DNA from: Oscillospiraceae bacterium
GTDB taxonomy: Bacteria; Bacillota; Clostridia; Oscillospirales; UBA929
Length of the DNA stretch: 8,749 bases
Assembly: GCA_031271325.1 (NCBI GenBank)
Contig: JAISVY010000117.1
Location: 1 to 8,749 of the forward strand
Reading direction: 5' to 3'
Position 1 is the first letter of the stretch, and every line of letters starts with the position of its first letter. Under the pieces are notes generated by a model. The model was not told the origin of the DNA and made no database searches. It was given only the letters and a program-made list of their open reading frames with translations. The translations under genes and the position numbers were made by a program. Of the stretch, positions 1 through 5,668 are shown one piece after another.

Positions 1-109
1 CATAGCCGCCGATCAGCTTGTCCGGCGCGCCGGGCAGGGAGTAGAAGTCGCAGTAGGAGCATTTGCTCGCGCAAAACGGGATATGGACATATATTCCAAG
101 GTTTGGCAT
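1..109 (-). CDS. hemW: HemW-like radical SAM protein, N-terminal fragment
   Basis: Only the first 36 codons lie in the window; the gene continues past the left edge. Read leftward from the ATG at 109, the protein opens with a beta-strand motif GIYVHIPFC and then the cysteine cluster C13-x3-C17-x2-C20 followed by DFYS. This is the iron-sulfur/SAM binding signature of the HemN/HemW group. The residue two after the last cysteine is Phe rather than a fourth Cys, which fits HemW (haem chaperone) better than HemN (coproporphyrinogen dehydrogenase); this is family knowledge. HemW is thought to deliver haem to respiratory enzymes and is often misnamed coproporphyrinogen oxidase. The upstream GGCGGTGAT is only a moderate ribosome site. 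The gene diverges from the RCC1-SLH gene. No clear promoter was seen in the roughly 100 bases between its start and the repeat at 213. Confidence 0.85.
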   Translation of the reverse strand, partial: MPNLGIYVHIPFCASKCSYCDFYSLPGAPDKLIGGY

Positions 110-212
110 ACAATCACCGCCGCTTATCGTAGGGCTTGCCGAACAACGCCGCTGTCACGCTTCACAACTTTTTTCGACCGGCAAAATCAGAATTTTTCGC
201 TTTGTTTTCTTG

Positions 213-319
213 GCATGTTGATAATTGCCCGCTCCGGCTTGCGATGCCGCGCCATAGGCGCCTGTTCACAAGCGCTGCGCTCGTTCGCCTTTCAGGCGAA
301 CACGCAATTTTCAACACTT
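213..319 (-). repeat. Dispersed 107-bp structured repeat, left copy
   Basis: This copy is the reverse complement of 2998-3104, with about six mismatches in 107 positions by hand alignment. The conserved core (219-313) is bounded by TGATAATTGC and GCAATTTTCA, which are imperfect terminal inverted repeats. Inside is a hairpin with TTCGCCT/AGGCGAA arms around 284-300. Two base pairs near the foot of this hairpin are broken compared with the other copy (281/303 and 282/302), so this copy looks the more decayed. It has no reading frame of its own that I would trust. It sits between the divergent hemW and RCC1-SLH genes. A non-autonomous MITE-like element or a REP-like family are both possible. Confidence 0.85.
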
Positions 320-370
320 ACTATCCAAATAAATCACCCCGTCACGACAGCTTTCGGTATTTGACCCGGT

Positions 371-384
371 AAAAAAAAGGGGGG
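371..384 (+). promoter_or_regulatory. Homopolymer-rich ribosome binding site
   Basis: A run of eight A followed by six G ends six bases before the ATG at 391. The AAGGGG part can pair with the 16S rRNA tail, so this is the ribosome site that fixes the start at 391. Its make-up from two adjoining homopolymers is unusual, and length changes here would alter the spacing to the start codon. No convincing -35/-10 pair was found between 320 and 370. Confidence 0.6.
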
Positions 385-390
385 TTCCTC

Positions 391-2994
391 ATGAAAAAAC
401 GGTTGTTATCCACAGCGCTGGCAGCGGCGCTCATCCTGTTGGCGCTGCCGGTCGTCACGCCCGTGCTGGCGGCGTATTCCGATGTAATATATGAAAACAA
501 TGCCGGTACGGTGCGTTTCCACATCACGAACGCGGAGGTACAGTACGGAGACGCCGATGAAATCTACCAGAGAGACGAGGTTTTTCGTAACATCTATCCG
601 CTTTTTCACCATCCCGATTACCCGGATGCCAACATACGGGGATCGTTCTCCTATTACAAAGGCGAGCCGGACGAGTGCGTACTTACCTTCGAAAACCTGG
701 GATACAGTGAACGGATTCCCGTTATTTCCTGCCGAAACGAGTCGACCGTTGAATATGAAGAGGTGGATTACACCCAAACATGGACATATCACAACAACAT
801 AGTCGATATTTTTATCATCGCGGACAGCGTGGACGTCGTTGACGGCAAGCAAACGGTCAACGCCGAGATTGTCATCCTCAACGTCGGCAGCAACTTCAAG
901 GGCAGCGGCGAAACGCCGCCGGGCAATCCCGATCCCGATGACCCGGACGACGGTCAATCGCGCGAAATCACGCTCCCGGCGGATACCGTTTCCGTGAACA
1001 TCGGGTACAGTATGGCGATTCAAGACGACAACACCCTCTGGGCCTGGGGCAATAACGAACACAGTCAGCTCGGCGACGGCACGACAACCGGGCGTACCAG
1101 TCCCGTGAAGATCATGGACGACGCGGCGCTCGTGTCTTCCGGCGACAGACACAGCCTCGCCGTGAAGACCGACGGAACCCTTTGGGCTTGGGGCAATAAC
1201 AGATACAACCAGCTGGGGGACGGCACGACGGTCAACCGCGCCGCTCCCGTGGAAATTATAGACAATGTGGTGCGCGCGGCGGCAGGCGCATATCACAATC
1301 TCGCCGTTCGTTCCGACGGCACCCTCTGGATTTGGGGAGACAACGAACACGGTCAGCTGGGGGACGGCACGACGACCAGCCGCAATACGCCGGTGAAACT
1401 TATGGAAGACGTGGCCGATGTGGCCGCGGGATACGACACCAGTTACGCGCTGAAAAAAGACGGCTCTCTCTGGGCGTGGGGCTATAACGAATACGGTCAG
1501 CTCGGCGACGGCACGACGACCGACCGCAGCACACCGGCGGAAATCATGAGCGACGTGACCGTCATCTCCGCCTTGAACGCTCACAGCCTCGCCGTGAAAA
1601 CCGACGGAACCCTCTGGGCGTGGGGCATGAACGAAGACGGACGGCTCGGCGACGGCACGACGTCCGACCGCAAATCGCCGGTAAAGATCATGGATTCCGT
1701 TGTCTCGGCATCCGCGGGGTTTTTCCACAGCTTTGCCGTGAAGAGCGACGGCAGCCTGTGGAGCTGGGGTTACAACGGATACTACGAATTGGGCGACGGT
1801 ACGGGCACCGAGCGGCATTCGCCGGTTGAAGTGATGGATTCCGTTTTAACCGCCACAGCCGGGCGGCAGCATTCCTTTGCGATAAAAGAAGACGGTCATC
1901 TCTACGCTTGGGGCATGAACAACGACGGTGAGCTGGGCGACGGCTCCACAACCGCCCGCTCCATTCCGATCAGAGTGCTCAACAACGTACTGACAGAATA
2001 CGCCGTAGACATAACCTCTGCCGGTCCGCCCGACGAACCGGAGGAACCCGACCTGCCCGAAGATCCGGCGGATACGCCGTCTTCTTGGGCGGCCGCCGAC
2101 GTTACCCGCGCCATCGACGCGGGAATCGTCCCGGCGGAGCTGCGGAGCCAGTATGCCGCCGATATTACCCGCGCCGAGTTCTGCGCGCTGGCGGTGGGAA
2201 TCTATGAATCGTTCACCGGCGCGGAGATTGCCGAACGCGCAACCCTGACCGATACCGGCGACGTGAACGTACAAAAAATGGCGGGGCTTGGTATCGTCAC
2301 ACCCGCAGACGACGGATCGTTCAACCCGCACACCACCTTCAACCGCCAGATGGCGGCGCGGCTGATCATCAACCTGCTGGACGCGATGGGTATCAGCCTC
2401 CCCAAGACGCCGACCACCTTCCCCGACCAGGCGCAGATCGCAAACTGGGCGCTGGAGGCTGTCGGGCAGGTACAGGCGGCGGGGATTATCGGCGGCACGG
2501 GCGACGGAACGTTCAACCCGGGCGGAAAGTTTACCCGGCAGTCGGGAATTATCCTGATGCTGAACCTTTGGGATTATCTGGACGCGCACTCGAGCAAACC
2601 CTTACCCGAACCCGAACCGCTGCCCTTACCGGAACCGCTGCCGCTTCCCGACCCCGATCCTGATCCCGATCCAGACACTAATCCCGATACGGGAGTAAAA
2701 ATGTACGACGAATTCCCGGGCGTACCGGACTTCGGCGCGTTGGCGGACATCCGGCCGTTCGAGGAGGATACCGAAGAAGGGATCTACATGTGCGCGTACG
2801 CAAACGTTACGCGTACCATGATCGATCAATATGAAGAAGTGCTGACAGAAAACGGATTTAACGAATTAGACCCGATGACGTCAGATGAGGGCATCACCTT
2901 TACCGTCTATACAGACGGCGAGTATGTTGTCCTGTTCGCCTTTCAAAACAGAACCCTCGTATTGGGAATCGGCAGGCTGGGCGATTTTCTATAA
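391..2994 (+). CDS. Secreted RCC1-repeat protein with SLH cell-wall anchor
   Basis: A predicted 867-residue surface protein. It starts with a signal peptide (KKR, then a hydrophobic stretch, with likely cleavage after VLA around residue 27). Residues 29-170 form a domain I do not recognise, followed by a Pro/Asp-rich linker (172-190). Residues 209-544 hold seven RCC1 units of exactly 48 residues, each with the pattern DGxLWAWGxN...LGDGTT...P, enough for one closed seven-bladed beta-propeller. Three SLH segments follow (about 564-610, 617-667 and 675-731; for example the WAxxAV, GGTGDGTFNP and FTRQ signatures), which in known families bind pyruvylated secondary wall polymers. A Pro/Asp-rich linker (735-766) leads to a C-terminal domain (770-867) with an FPGVPDFGAL opening. 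I believe similar tails occur in other clostridial surface proteins. The ligand is unknown; binding of a protein, glycan or host factor by the propeller is inference. The gene stands alone between two inverted repeats. Confidence 0.9.
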   Translation: MKKRLLSTALAAALILLALPVVTPVLAAYSDVIYENNAGTVRFHITNAEVQYGDADEIYQRDEVFRNIYPLFHHPDYPDANIRGSFSYYKGEPDECVLTFENLGYSERIPVISCRNESTVEYEEVDYTQTWTYHNNIVDIFIIADSVDVVDGKQTVNAEIVILNVGSNFKGSGETPPGNPDPDDPDDGQSREITLPADTVSVNIGYSMAIQDDNTLWAWGNNEHSQLGDGTTTGRTSPVKIMDDAALVSSGDRHSLAVKTDGTLWAWGNNRYNQLGDGTTVNRAAPVEIIDNVVRAAAGAYHNLAVRSDGTLWIWGDNEHGQLGDGTTTSRNTPVKLMEDVADVAAGYDTSYALKKDGSLWAWGYNEYGQLGDGTTTDRSTPAEIMSDVTVISALNAHSLAVKTDGTLWAWGMNEDGRLGDGTTSDRKSPVKIMDSVVSASAGFFHSFAVKSDGSLWSWGYNGYYELGDGTGTERHSPVEVMDSVLTATAGRQHSFAIKEDGHLYAWGMNNDGELGDGSTTARSIPIRVLNNVLTEYAVDITSAGPPDEPEEPDLPEDPADTPSSWAAADVTRAIDAGIVPAELRSQYAADITRAEFCALAVGIYESFTGAEIAERATLTDTGDVNVQKMAGLGIVTPADDGSFNPHTTFNRQMAARLIINLLDAMGISLPKTPTTFPDQAQIANWALEAVGQVQAAGIIGGTGDGTFNPGGKFTRQSGIILMLNLWDYLDAHSSKPLPEPEPLPLPEPLPLPDPDPDPDPDTNPDTGVKMYDEFPGVPDFGALADIRPFEEDTEEGIYMCAYANVTRTMIDQYEEVLTENGFNELDPMTSDEGITFTVYTDGEYVVLFAFQNRTLVLGIGRLGDFL
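1015..2022 (+). repeat. Seven in-frame 144-bp RCC1-coding tandem repeats
   Basis: Units begin at 1015, 1159, 1303, 1447, 1591, 1735 and 1879, each 144 bases with no insertion or deletion. Conservation is strongest in the parts coding DGTLWAWG and LGDGTT. Units 2 and 5 share the same 12-residue opening (AVKTDGTLWAWG) and nearly the same bases there. The units are otherwise clearly diverged, so this is an old amplification rather than a fresh one. The seventh unit is the most divergent and runs into the linker. Confidence 0.9.
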
Positions 2995-2997
2995 CCG

Positions 2998-3104
2998 AAG
3001 TGATGAAAATTGCTTGTTCGCCTGAAAGGCGAACAAGCGCAGCGCTTGCGAACAGGCGCCTGTGGCGCGGCATCGCAAGCCGGAGCGGGCAATTTTCAAC
3101 ATGC
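2998..3104 (+). repeat. Dispersed 107-bp structured repeat, right copy
   Basis: The partner of 213-319 in the opposite orientation, beginning three bases after the stop codon of the RCC1-SLH gene. The core (3004-3098, 95 bp) is bounded by perfect 10-bp inverted ends TGAAAATTGC and GCAATTTTCA. Inside are a 12-bp-arm hairpin at 3012-3038, the near-palindrome AAGCGCAGCGCTT (3035-3047), the perfect palindrome CAGGCGCCTG (3053-3062), and a pair of 7-bp arms GCTTGCG/CGCAAGC (3044-3050 and 3074-3080). This dense self-complementarity suggests a folded RNA or DNA element, such as a MITE remnant or REP-like unit. No flanking target duplication could be defined with certainty. Confidence 0.85.
3012..3038 (+). 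terminator. Strong hairpin after the RCC1-SLH gene
   Basis: Arms GCTTGTTCGCCT and AGGCGAACAAGC pair perfectly over 12 bp around a GAA loop, 17 bases after the stop codon. No U-tract follows, so this may protect the 3' end of the message or act as a weak terminator rather than a standard intrinsic one. It is part of the dispersed repeat, so its position here could be incidental. Confidence 0.35.
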
Positions 3105-3205
3105 CCCAGATAACAGTTTGGAACGAAAGAAACAGCTTACCTGTCTGACTATTATCTGGACACTGTAAACTGCTAACTGCCGGTGAGGCGAGGGGGAGCG
3201 TGTCT

Positions 3206-3323
3206 TGTAGGGGAGGATGTCATCCCGCCCGCAGGTATCGCGTAGCCCCCTTCCGCCGGAAGGGGGTGGCGGCGCATGCCGCCGGGGGATGTTCACGGCG
3301 CGCCGAGGTCGGCGCGCCCTACA
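3206..3323. repeat. Palindrome-rich intergenic element with TGTAGGG ends
   Basis: The 118-bp stretch starts with TGTAGGG and ends with its complement CCCTACA. Between them are nested hairpins: CCCCCTTCC/GGAAGGGGG at 3246-3266, GGCGGC/GCCGCC at 3268-3283, and GGCGCGCCGA/TCGGCGCGCC at 3297-3318. Reading frames across it on either strand have no protein-like character. It resembles the short mobile or repeat units scattered between clostridial genes, which is inference. It occupies most of the gap between the 107-bp repeat and the repressor gene. The rest of that gap (3105-3205) holds only weak inverted matches. Confidence 0.6.
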
Positions 3324-3371
3324 CAGGGGCGGTACGTATCTGGCGGCGAACATGACGCTTTTAGAGCATCT

Positions 3372-3614
3372 CTATTCTCCCAGCAGCTCGCTTATAGTGA
3401 TTCCCAAGGCTTTTGCTAACACCACAACCTCAAAATCTTGTACCAGCCTATATTGTCCCTCCAACCGCGATAGACTTGTTGCGCTCACGTCCATCCCCAG
3501 AACCTGCAAACGAGCCAGAAAATCCTTCTGTTTGATTCCTCGCTGCGTTCGGATTGCCACCACCTTTGACCCAACAATATTCTTTGTACCCGGTTCTCCG
3601 ACCCTTGGCTTCAT
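3372..3614 (-). CDS. Small XRE-family transcriptional repressor
   Basis: An 80-residue protein consisting almost entirely of one helix-turn-helix domain of the Cro/C1 (XRE) type. The domain covers about residues 14-77: a first helix with GSKVVAIRTQRGIKQKDF, a recognition-helix region SATSLSRLEGQYR, and the closing AKALGITISELL typical of the family. I chose the ATG at 3614 rather than the TTG at 3620, because the ribosome site AGAAGGGGGG lies about seven bases before the ATG and abuts the TTG. There is no second domain, so any sensing must come through the DNA-binding domain or through protein turnover. It diverges from the membrane-protein gene at 3736. The intergenic palindromes at 3661 and 3689 are natural candidates for its operators, giving repression of the neighbour and perhaps of itself (inference). 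It is unlike phage CI, which carries an extra cleavable domain. Confidence 0.85.
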   Translation of the reverse strand: MKPRVGEPGTKNIVGSKVVAIRTQRGIKQKDFLARLQVLGMDVSATSLSRLEGQYRLVQDFEVVVLAKALGITISELLGE

Positions 3615-3653
3615 ATACAATCCCCCCTTCTGGAATTTTACTTGAAAAGGGGA

Positions 3654-3682
3654 TTGACTTACTGCGATATTCGCAGTATAAT
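3654..3682 (+). promoter_or_regulatory. Sigma-A-type promoter of the 3736 gene
   Basis: The -35 box TTGACT (3654-3659) and the -10 box TATAAT (3677-3682) are separated by exactly 17 bases. This is a near-perfect housekeeping promoter reading toward the 3736 gene, with a likely start near 3689. Its strength and the palindromes over it suggest a promoter that is normally shut by a repressor. Confidence 0.85.
3661..3677. promoter_or_regulatory. Operator 1, perfect 17-bp palindrome in promoter spacer
   Basis: ACTGCGATATTCGCAGT has 7-bp arms ACTGCGA/TCGCAGT around TAT. It exactly fills the space between the -35 and -10 boxes and shares its last base with the -10 box. A bound dimer here would block RNA polymerase. 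The adjacent XRE gene is the likely source of the binding protein. Confidence 0.8.
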
Positions 3683-3688
3683 GATTTC

Positions 3689-3705
3689 ATTGCGAATATC
3701 GCAGT
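3689..3705. promoter_or_regulatory. Operator 2, near-perfect copy at transcription start
   Basis: ATTGCGAATATCGCAGT matches operator 1 apart from one arm base and the central spacer (ATA instead of TAT). The centre-to-centre distance from operator 1 is 28 bp. It covers the expected transcription start. Two such sites allow paired or cooperative binding, which is inference. Confidence 0.75.
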
Positions 3706-3735
3706 AAAATCAAGAGACAAGGGAGAGGTCGTAAT

Positions 3736-4482
3736 ATGGACATGATAACGGTTATAAATCTGTTGCTAATACCTGCGGTATTTGCGGTATTGATCGGAGG
3801 CGTAATTATCGGATCGTTCCGTAAATACGCGGCGGAGAAAAAAGCCAAAAACCAAGCAAAAGAGTTGGAGGCGTCGCTTCCCCAATCCGGCTTTACGGTG
3901 AGCCGTAAGGTCAGCGGCGGGTTTGCGTCCGGCGGAATGGGAATAGCGGGTTATACCATTTTTGTAGATGATATTAACAAAAAATGGATGCTTACATCGC
4001 CTTTTTTTCCGCAAATAAATAAAACGTTTTCGTTCTCAGACTTTGTTGACTGTGAGTTCTTCGACGAAGAAGGAAGCAATATTAATGGAAAGCTGATTAA
4101 AGGAGCGGGTATGCTCGTTGGCGCGATTACGGGAGCTACTGTTGGGATGATGTATGGACATGGGTTCCTGGGTATGTTGGCGGGAGGGTATGGCGGAAAC
4201 CTGACCTTCAAGACAAAGGGGGAAACTTGTGCTTATGGCTTAAAAATAAAGACAACAGATAGCAGTGTGAACAATCCGTATATCGTATGCGATTTTTGCA
4301 ACGTGTATCCGGCGTTCAGCAGTCTGCACATGGGAATTTTCATGAGGCTGCTCATCGGCTTATCTAACAAAGCGAAGATGGGAATTCGTCGCAGCTCAAT
4401 GAAATACAAAAAGGACGCCGTTGCGATAAAAGAATCTCTTGAGGTCTTCGAATATATTCATCAGCAGAACAGACAATCGTAA
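3736..4482 (+). CDS. Uncharacterised membrane-associated protein under XRE control
   Basis: A 248-residue protein of no family I can name firmly. Residues 5-26 form one hydrophobic segment, followed by a basic and charged stretch (RKYAAEKKAKNQAKELEA), so the bulk is probably cytoplasmic. Residues 72-112 look like a small beta domain: FVDDINKKWML, then KTFSFSDFVDCEFFDEEG. Residues 123-155 are a glycine-rich hydrophobic stretch with GxxxG spacing (GAGMLVGAITGATVGMM), like a membrane-inserting glycine zipper. The C-terminal part has LKIKTTDSSVNNPYIV and a charged helix. The order of beta domain, acidic EEG turn, glycine zipper and final helix recalls the C-terminal part of DUF4428-like bacterial proteins, but this is recall, not a search result. 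The start has a good ribosome site (GGGAGAGG). Expression is probably set by the double operator just upstream. The role is unknown. Confidence 0.8.
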   Translation: MDMITVINLLLIPAVFAVLIGGVIIGSFRKYAAEKKAKNQAKELEASLPQSGFTVSRKVSGGFASGGMGIAGYTIFVDDINKKWMLTSPFFPQINKTFSFSDFVDCEFFDEEGSNINGKLIKGAGMLVGAITGATVGMMYGHGFLGMLAGGYGGNLTFKTKGETCAYGLKIKTTDSSVNNPYIVCDFCNVYPAFSSLHMGIFMRLLIGLSNKAKMGIRRSSMKYKKDAVAIKESLEVFEYIHQQNRQS

Positions 4483-4507
4483 ACCAATATCTGGGCATTA
4501 CCAGAAC

Positions 4508-4530
4508 GGGGCTGTGCTTGGCACAGCCCC
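4508..4530. terminator. Shared hairpin between convergent genes
   Basis: Perfect 10-bp arms GGGGCTGTGC/GCACAGCCCC surround a TTG loop. It begins 26 bases after the stop of the rightward 3736 gene and lies directly beyond the stop of the leftward SEDS gene. Neither side has a clear T-run, so it may be a two-way terminator of modest strength or a transcript-end stabiliser. Confidence 0.55.
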
Positions 4531-4531
4531 C

Positions 4532-5668
4532 TTACACATCCCGCCACGTGCGCTCCGGGTGTCTCTTCACGCTGCTCACAAGCCCCAGCGCGGCGAACGA
4601 CGCCATGATCGACGAGCCGCCGTAGCTGAAGAAGGGCAGCGTGATGCCGATCACCGGCGCGACGCCGAGGCACATCGCGATGTTCAAGAAGGTTTGGAAG
4701 ATCAGGATCCCCGCGACGCCGCAGCAGACCATCGACCCCATCCCGTTTTTCGCTCTCCGCGCAATCCAGAGGCAGCGCAGGATGATCACCGTGAGCAGCA
4801 GGATACAGCCGAGGCAGCCGATAAAACCCAGTTCCTCGCCGAGGGCGGCGAAGATAAAATCGTTGTGCTGCCCGAACATCTGCCCTGTCTGCGTAATCTC
4901 GCCGTTGTACAGCCCCTGCCCCGTCAATCCCCCGCCGCCGATCATGCGCATTGAGGTCAAGCCCTGCCACCCCACATCTTCCGGGTCGAGCATCGGGTTA
5001 AACACAATGAGAATCCGCGCCTGCAATCGCGGCGACAGCATCCGCCACAACAGCGGCGACGCCGCCGTGACGGCGATGCCGCCCAGCGCGAACCATCGCA
5101 GCTTGACCCCGGCGGCAAGCAGCACGAACGAAAAGGCGGGAATGTAGATCAGCGCCACGCCCACATCTTTGGAGAGCACGTAAATCAACCCGAGCATCAG
5201 CAGCAAATGCGCGACATAACCGCCCACCGGGAGTATCCCGCTGGGTTTTTCCCGGAATCGGAAAACCTGCGCCGCCAGCAGCAGGGTGAAGGTGACCTTG
5301 ACGATCTCGGCGGGTTGGATTCCGAACGGGATGCCGGGGAGGTATACCCAGCTCATGTTGCCGCCCTCCTCCGCGCGGAACGGCGTTGCGAGCAGCAGCA
5401 GCAGCAGCAGGTTGAACCCCAGAATCCATTTCCAGAACTTCGCCAATAAATCCAAACTGACAGCCGATATGGCGATAAACAGCACGACGCCGATCGCCGC
5501 GCCGATGAGCTGCGTCTTCAAAAAAGACGCGACCGCCCGCGTCTGCCCCGCGCGCGCCGCGCTGGAGATAACCACCGAGCCGAACACCACGGCGCAAACG
5601 CCCAAAAAGAGCAGCAACAAGTCCGCGCCCTTTAAGAAGGCGCGTACCTCCCGTTTAAGCTCGCCCAA
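4532..5668 (-). CDS. rodA: SEDS-family peptidoglycan glycosyltransferase (RodA/FtsW)
   Basis: A 378-residue membrane protein with about ten hydrophobic segments, which polymerises lipid II into glycan strands together with a class B penicillin-binding protein. Family motifs are present in order: MSWVYLPGIPFGIQPAEIVK (W107 and the QPxE motif), KDVGVALIY (168-175), GQHNDFIFAALGEELGF (266-282, with the catalytic Asp as D270), and PVIGITLPFFSYGGSS (338-353). The length fits RodA (elongation), but FtsW or the sporulation homologue SpoVE cannot be excluded, so the symbol is tentative. The start is taken as TTG at 5668, preceded by AAGAGAGCGGG and overlapping the end of tsaB by 14 bases. No ATG occurs near the N-terminus, and a later TTG within the first 20 codons is possible. 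Leucines 87-93 are coded by a CTG microsatellite. The gene is last in the leftward group. Confidence 0.9.
   Translation of the reverse strand: MGELKREVRAFLKGADLLLLFLGVCAVVFGSVVISSAARAGQTRAVASFLKTQLIGAAIGVVLFIAISAVSLDLLAKFWKWILGFNLLLLLLLATPFRAEEGGNMSWVYLPGIPFGIQPAEIVKVTFTLLLAAQVFRFREKPSGILPVGGYVAHLLLMLGLIYVLSKDVGVALIYIPAFSFVLLAAGVKLRWFALGGIAVTAASPLLWRMLSPRLQARILIVFNPMLDPEDVGWQGLTSMRMIGGGGLTGQGLYNGEITQTGQMFGQHNDFIFAALGEELGFIGCLGCILLLTVIILRCLWIARRAKNGMGSMVCCGVAGILIFQTFLNIAMCLGVAPVIGITLPFFSYGGSSIMASFAALGLVSSVKRHPERTWRDV

Noticed and set aside
406..1818. Long open frame (470 codons) on the minus strand opposite the RCC1 gene
   Set aside because: The plus strand here has a signal peptide and regular RCC1 repeats, while the minus frame is Arg/His/Val-rich and has no recognisable domain. 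It arises from the repeated codon pattern of the RCC1 units.
1846..2589. Minus-strand frame of 247 codons opposite the SLH region
   Set aside because: Low-complexity Arg/Gly-rich translation and no ribosome site; it is a shadow of the SLH-coding frame.
3106..3159. Inverted match CCAGATAA / TTATCTGG
   Set aside because: Eight bases with a 38-base gap is not strong enough to claim an element or hairpin; it may be chance.
3096..3353. Minus-strand frame of 85 codons in the intergenic region
   Set aside because: It runs through the palindromic element, is Pro/Arg-rich and has no protein-like features.
3217..3645. Plus-strand frame of 142 codons across the palindromic element and XRE gene
   Set aside because: It is antisense to the clear helix-turn-helix gene and starts inside the repeat element.
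4998..5597. Alternative minus-strand frame of 199 codons within the SEDS gene
   Set aside because: The overlapping frame carries all SEDS motifs and membrane segments; this one is Arg/Ala/Gly-rich without motifs.
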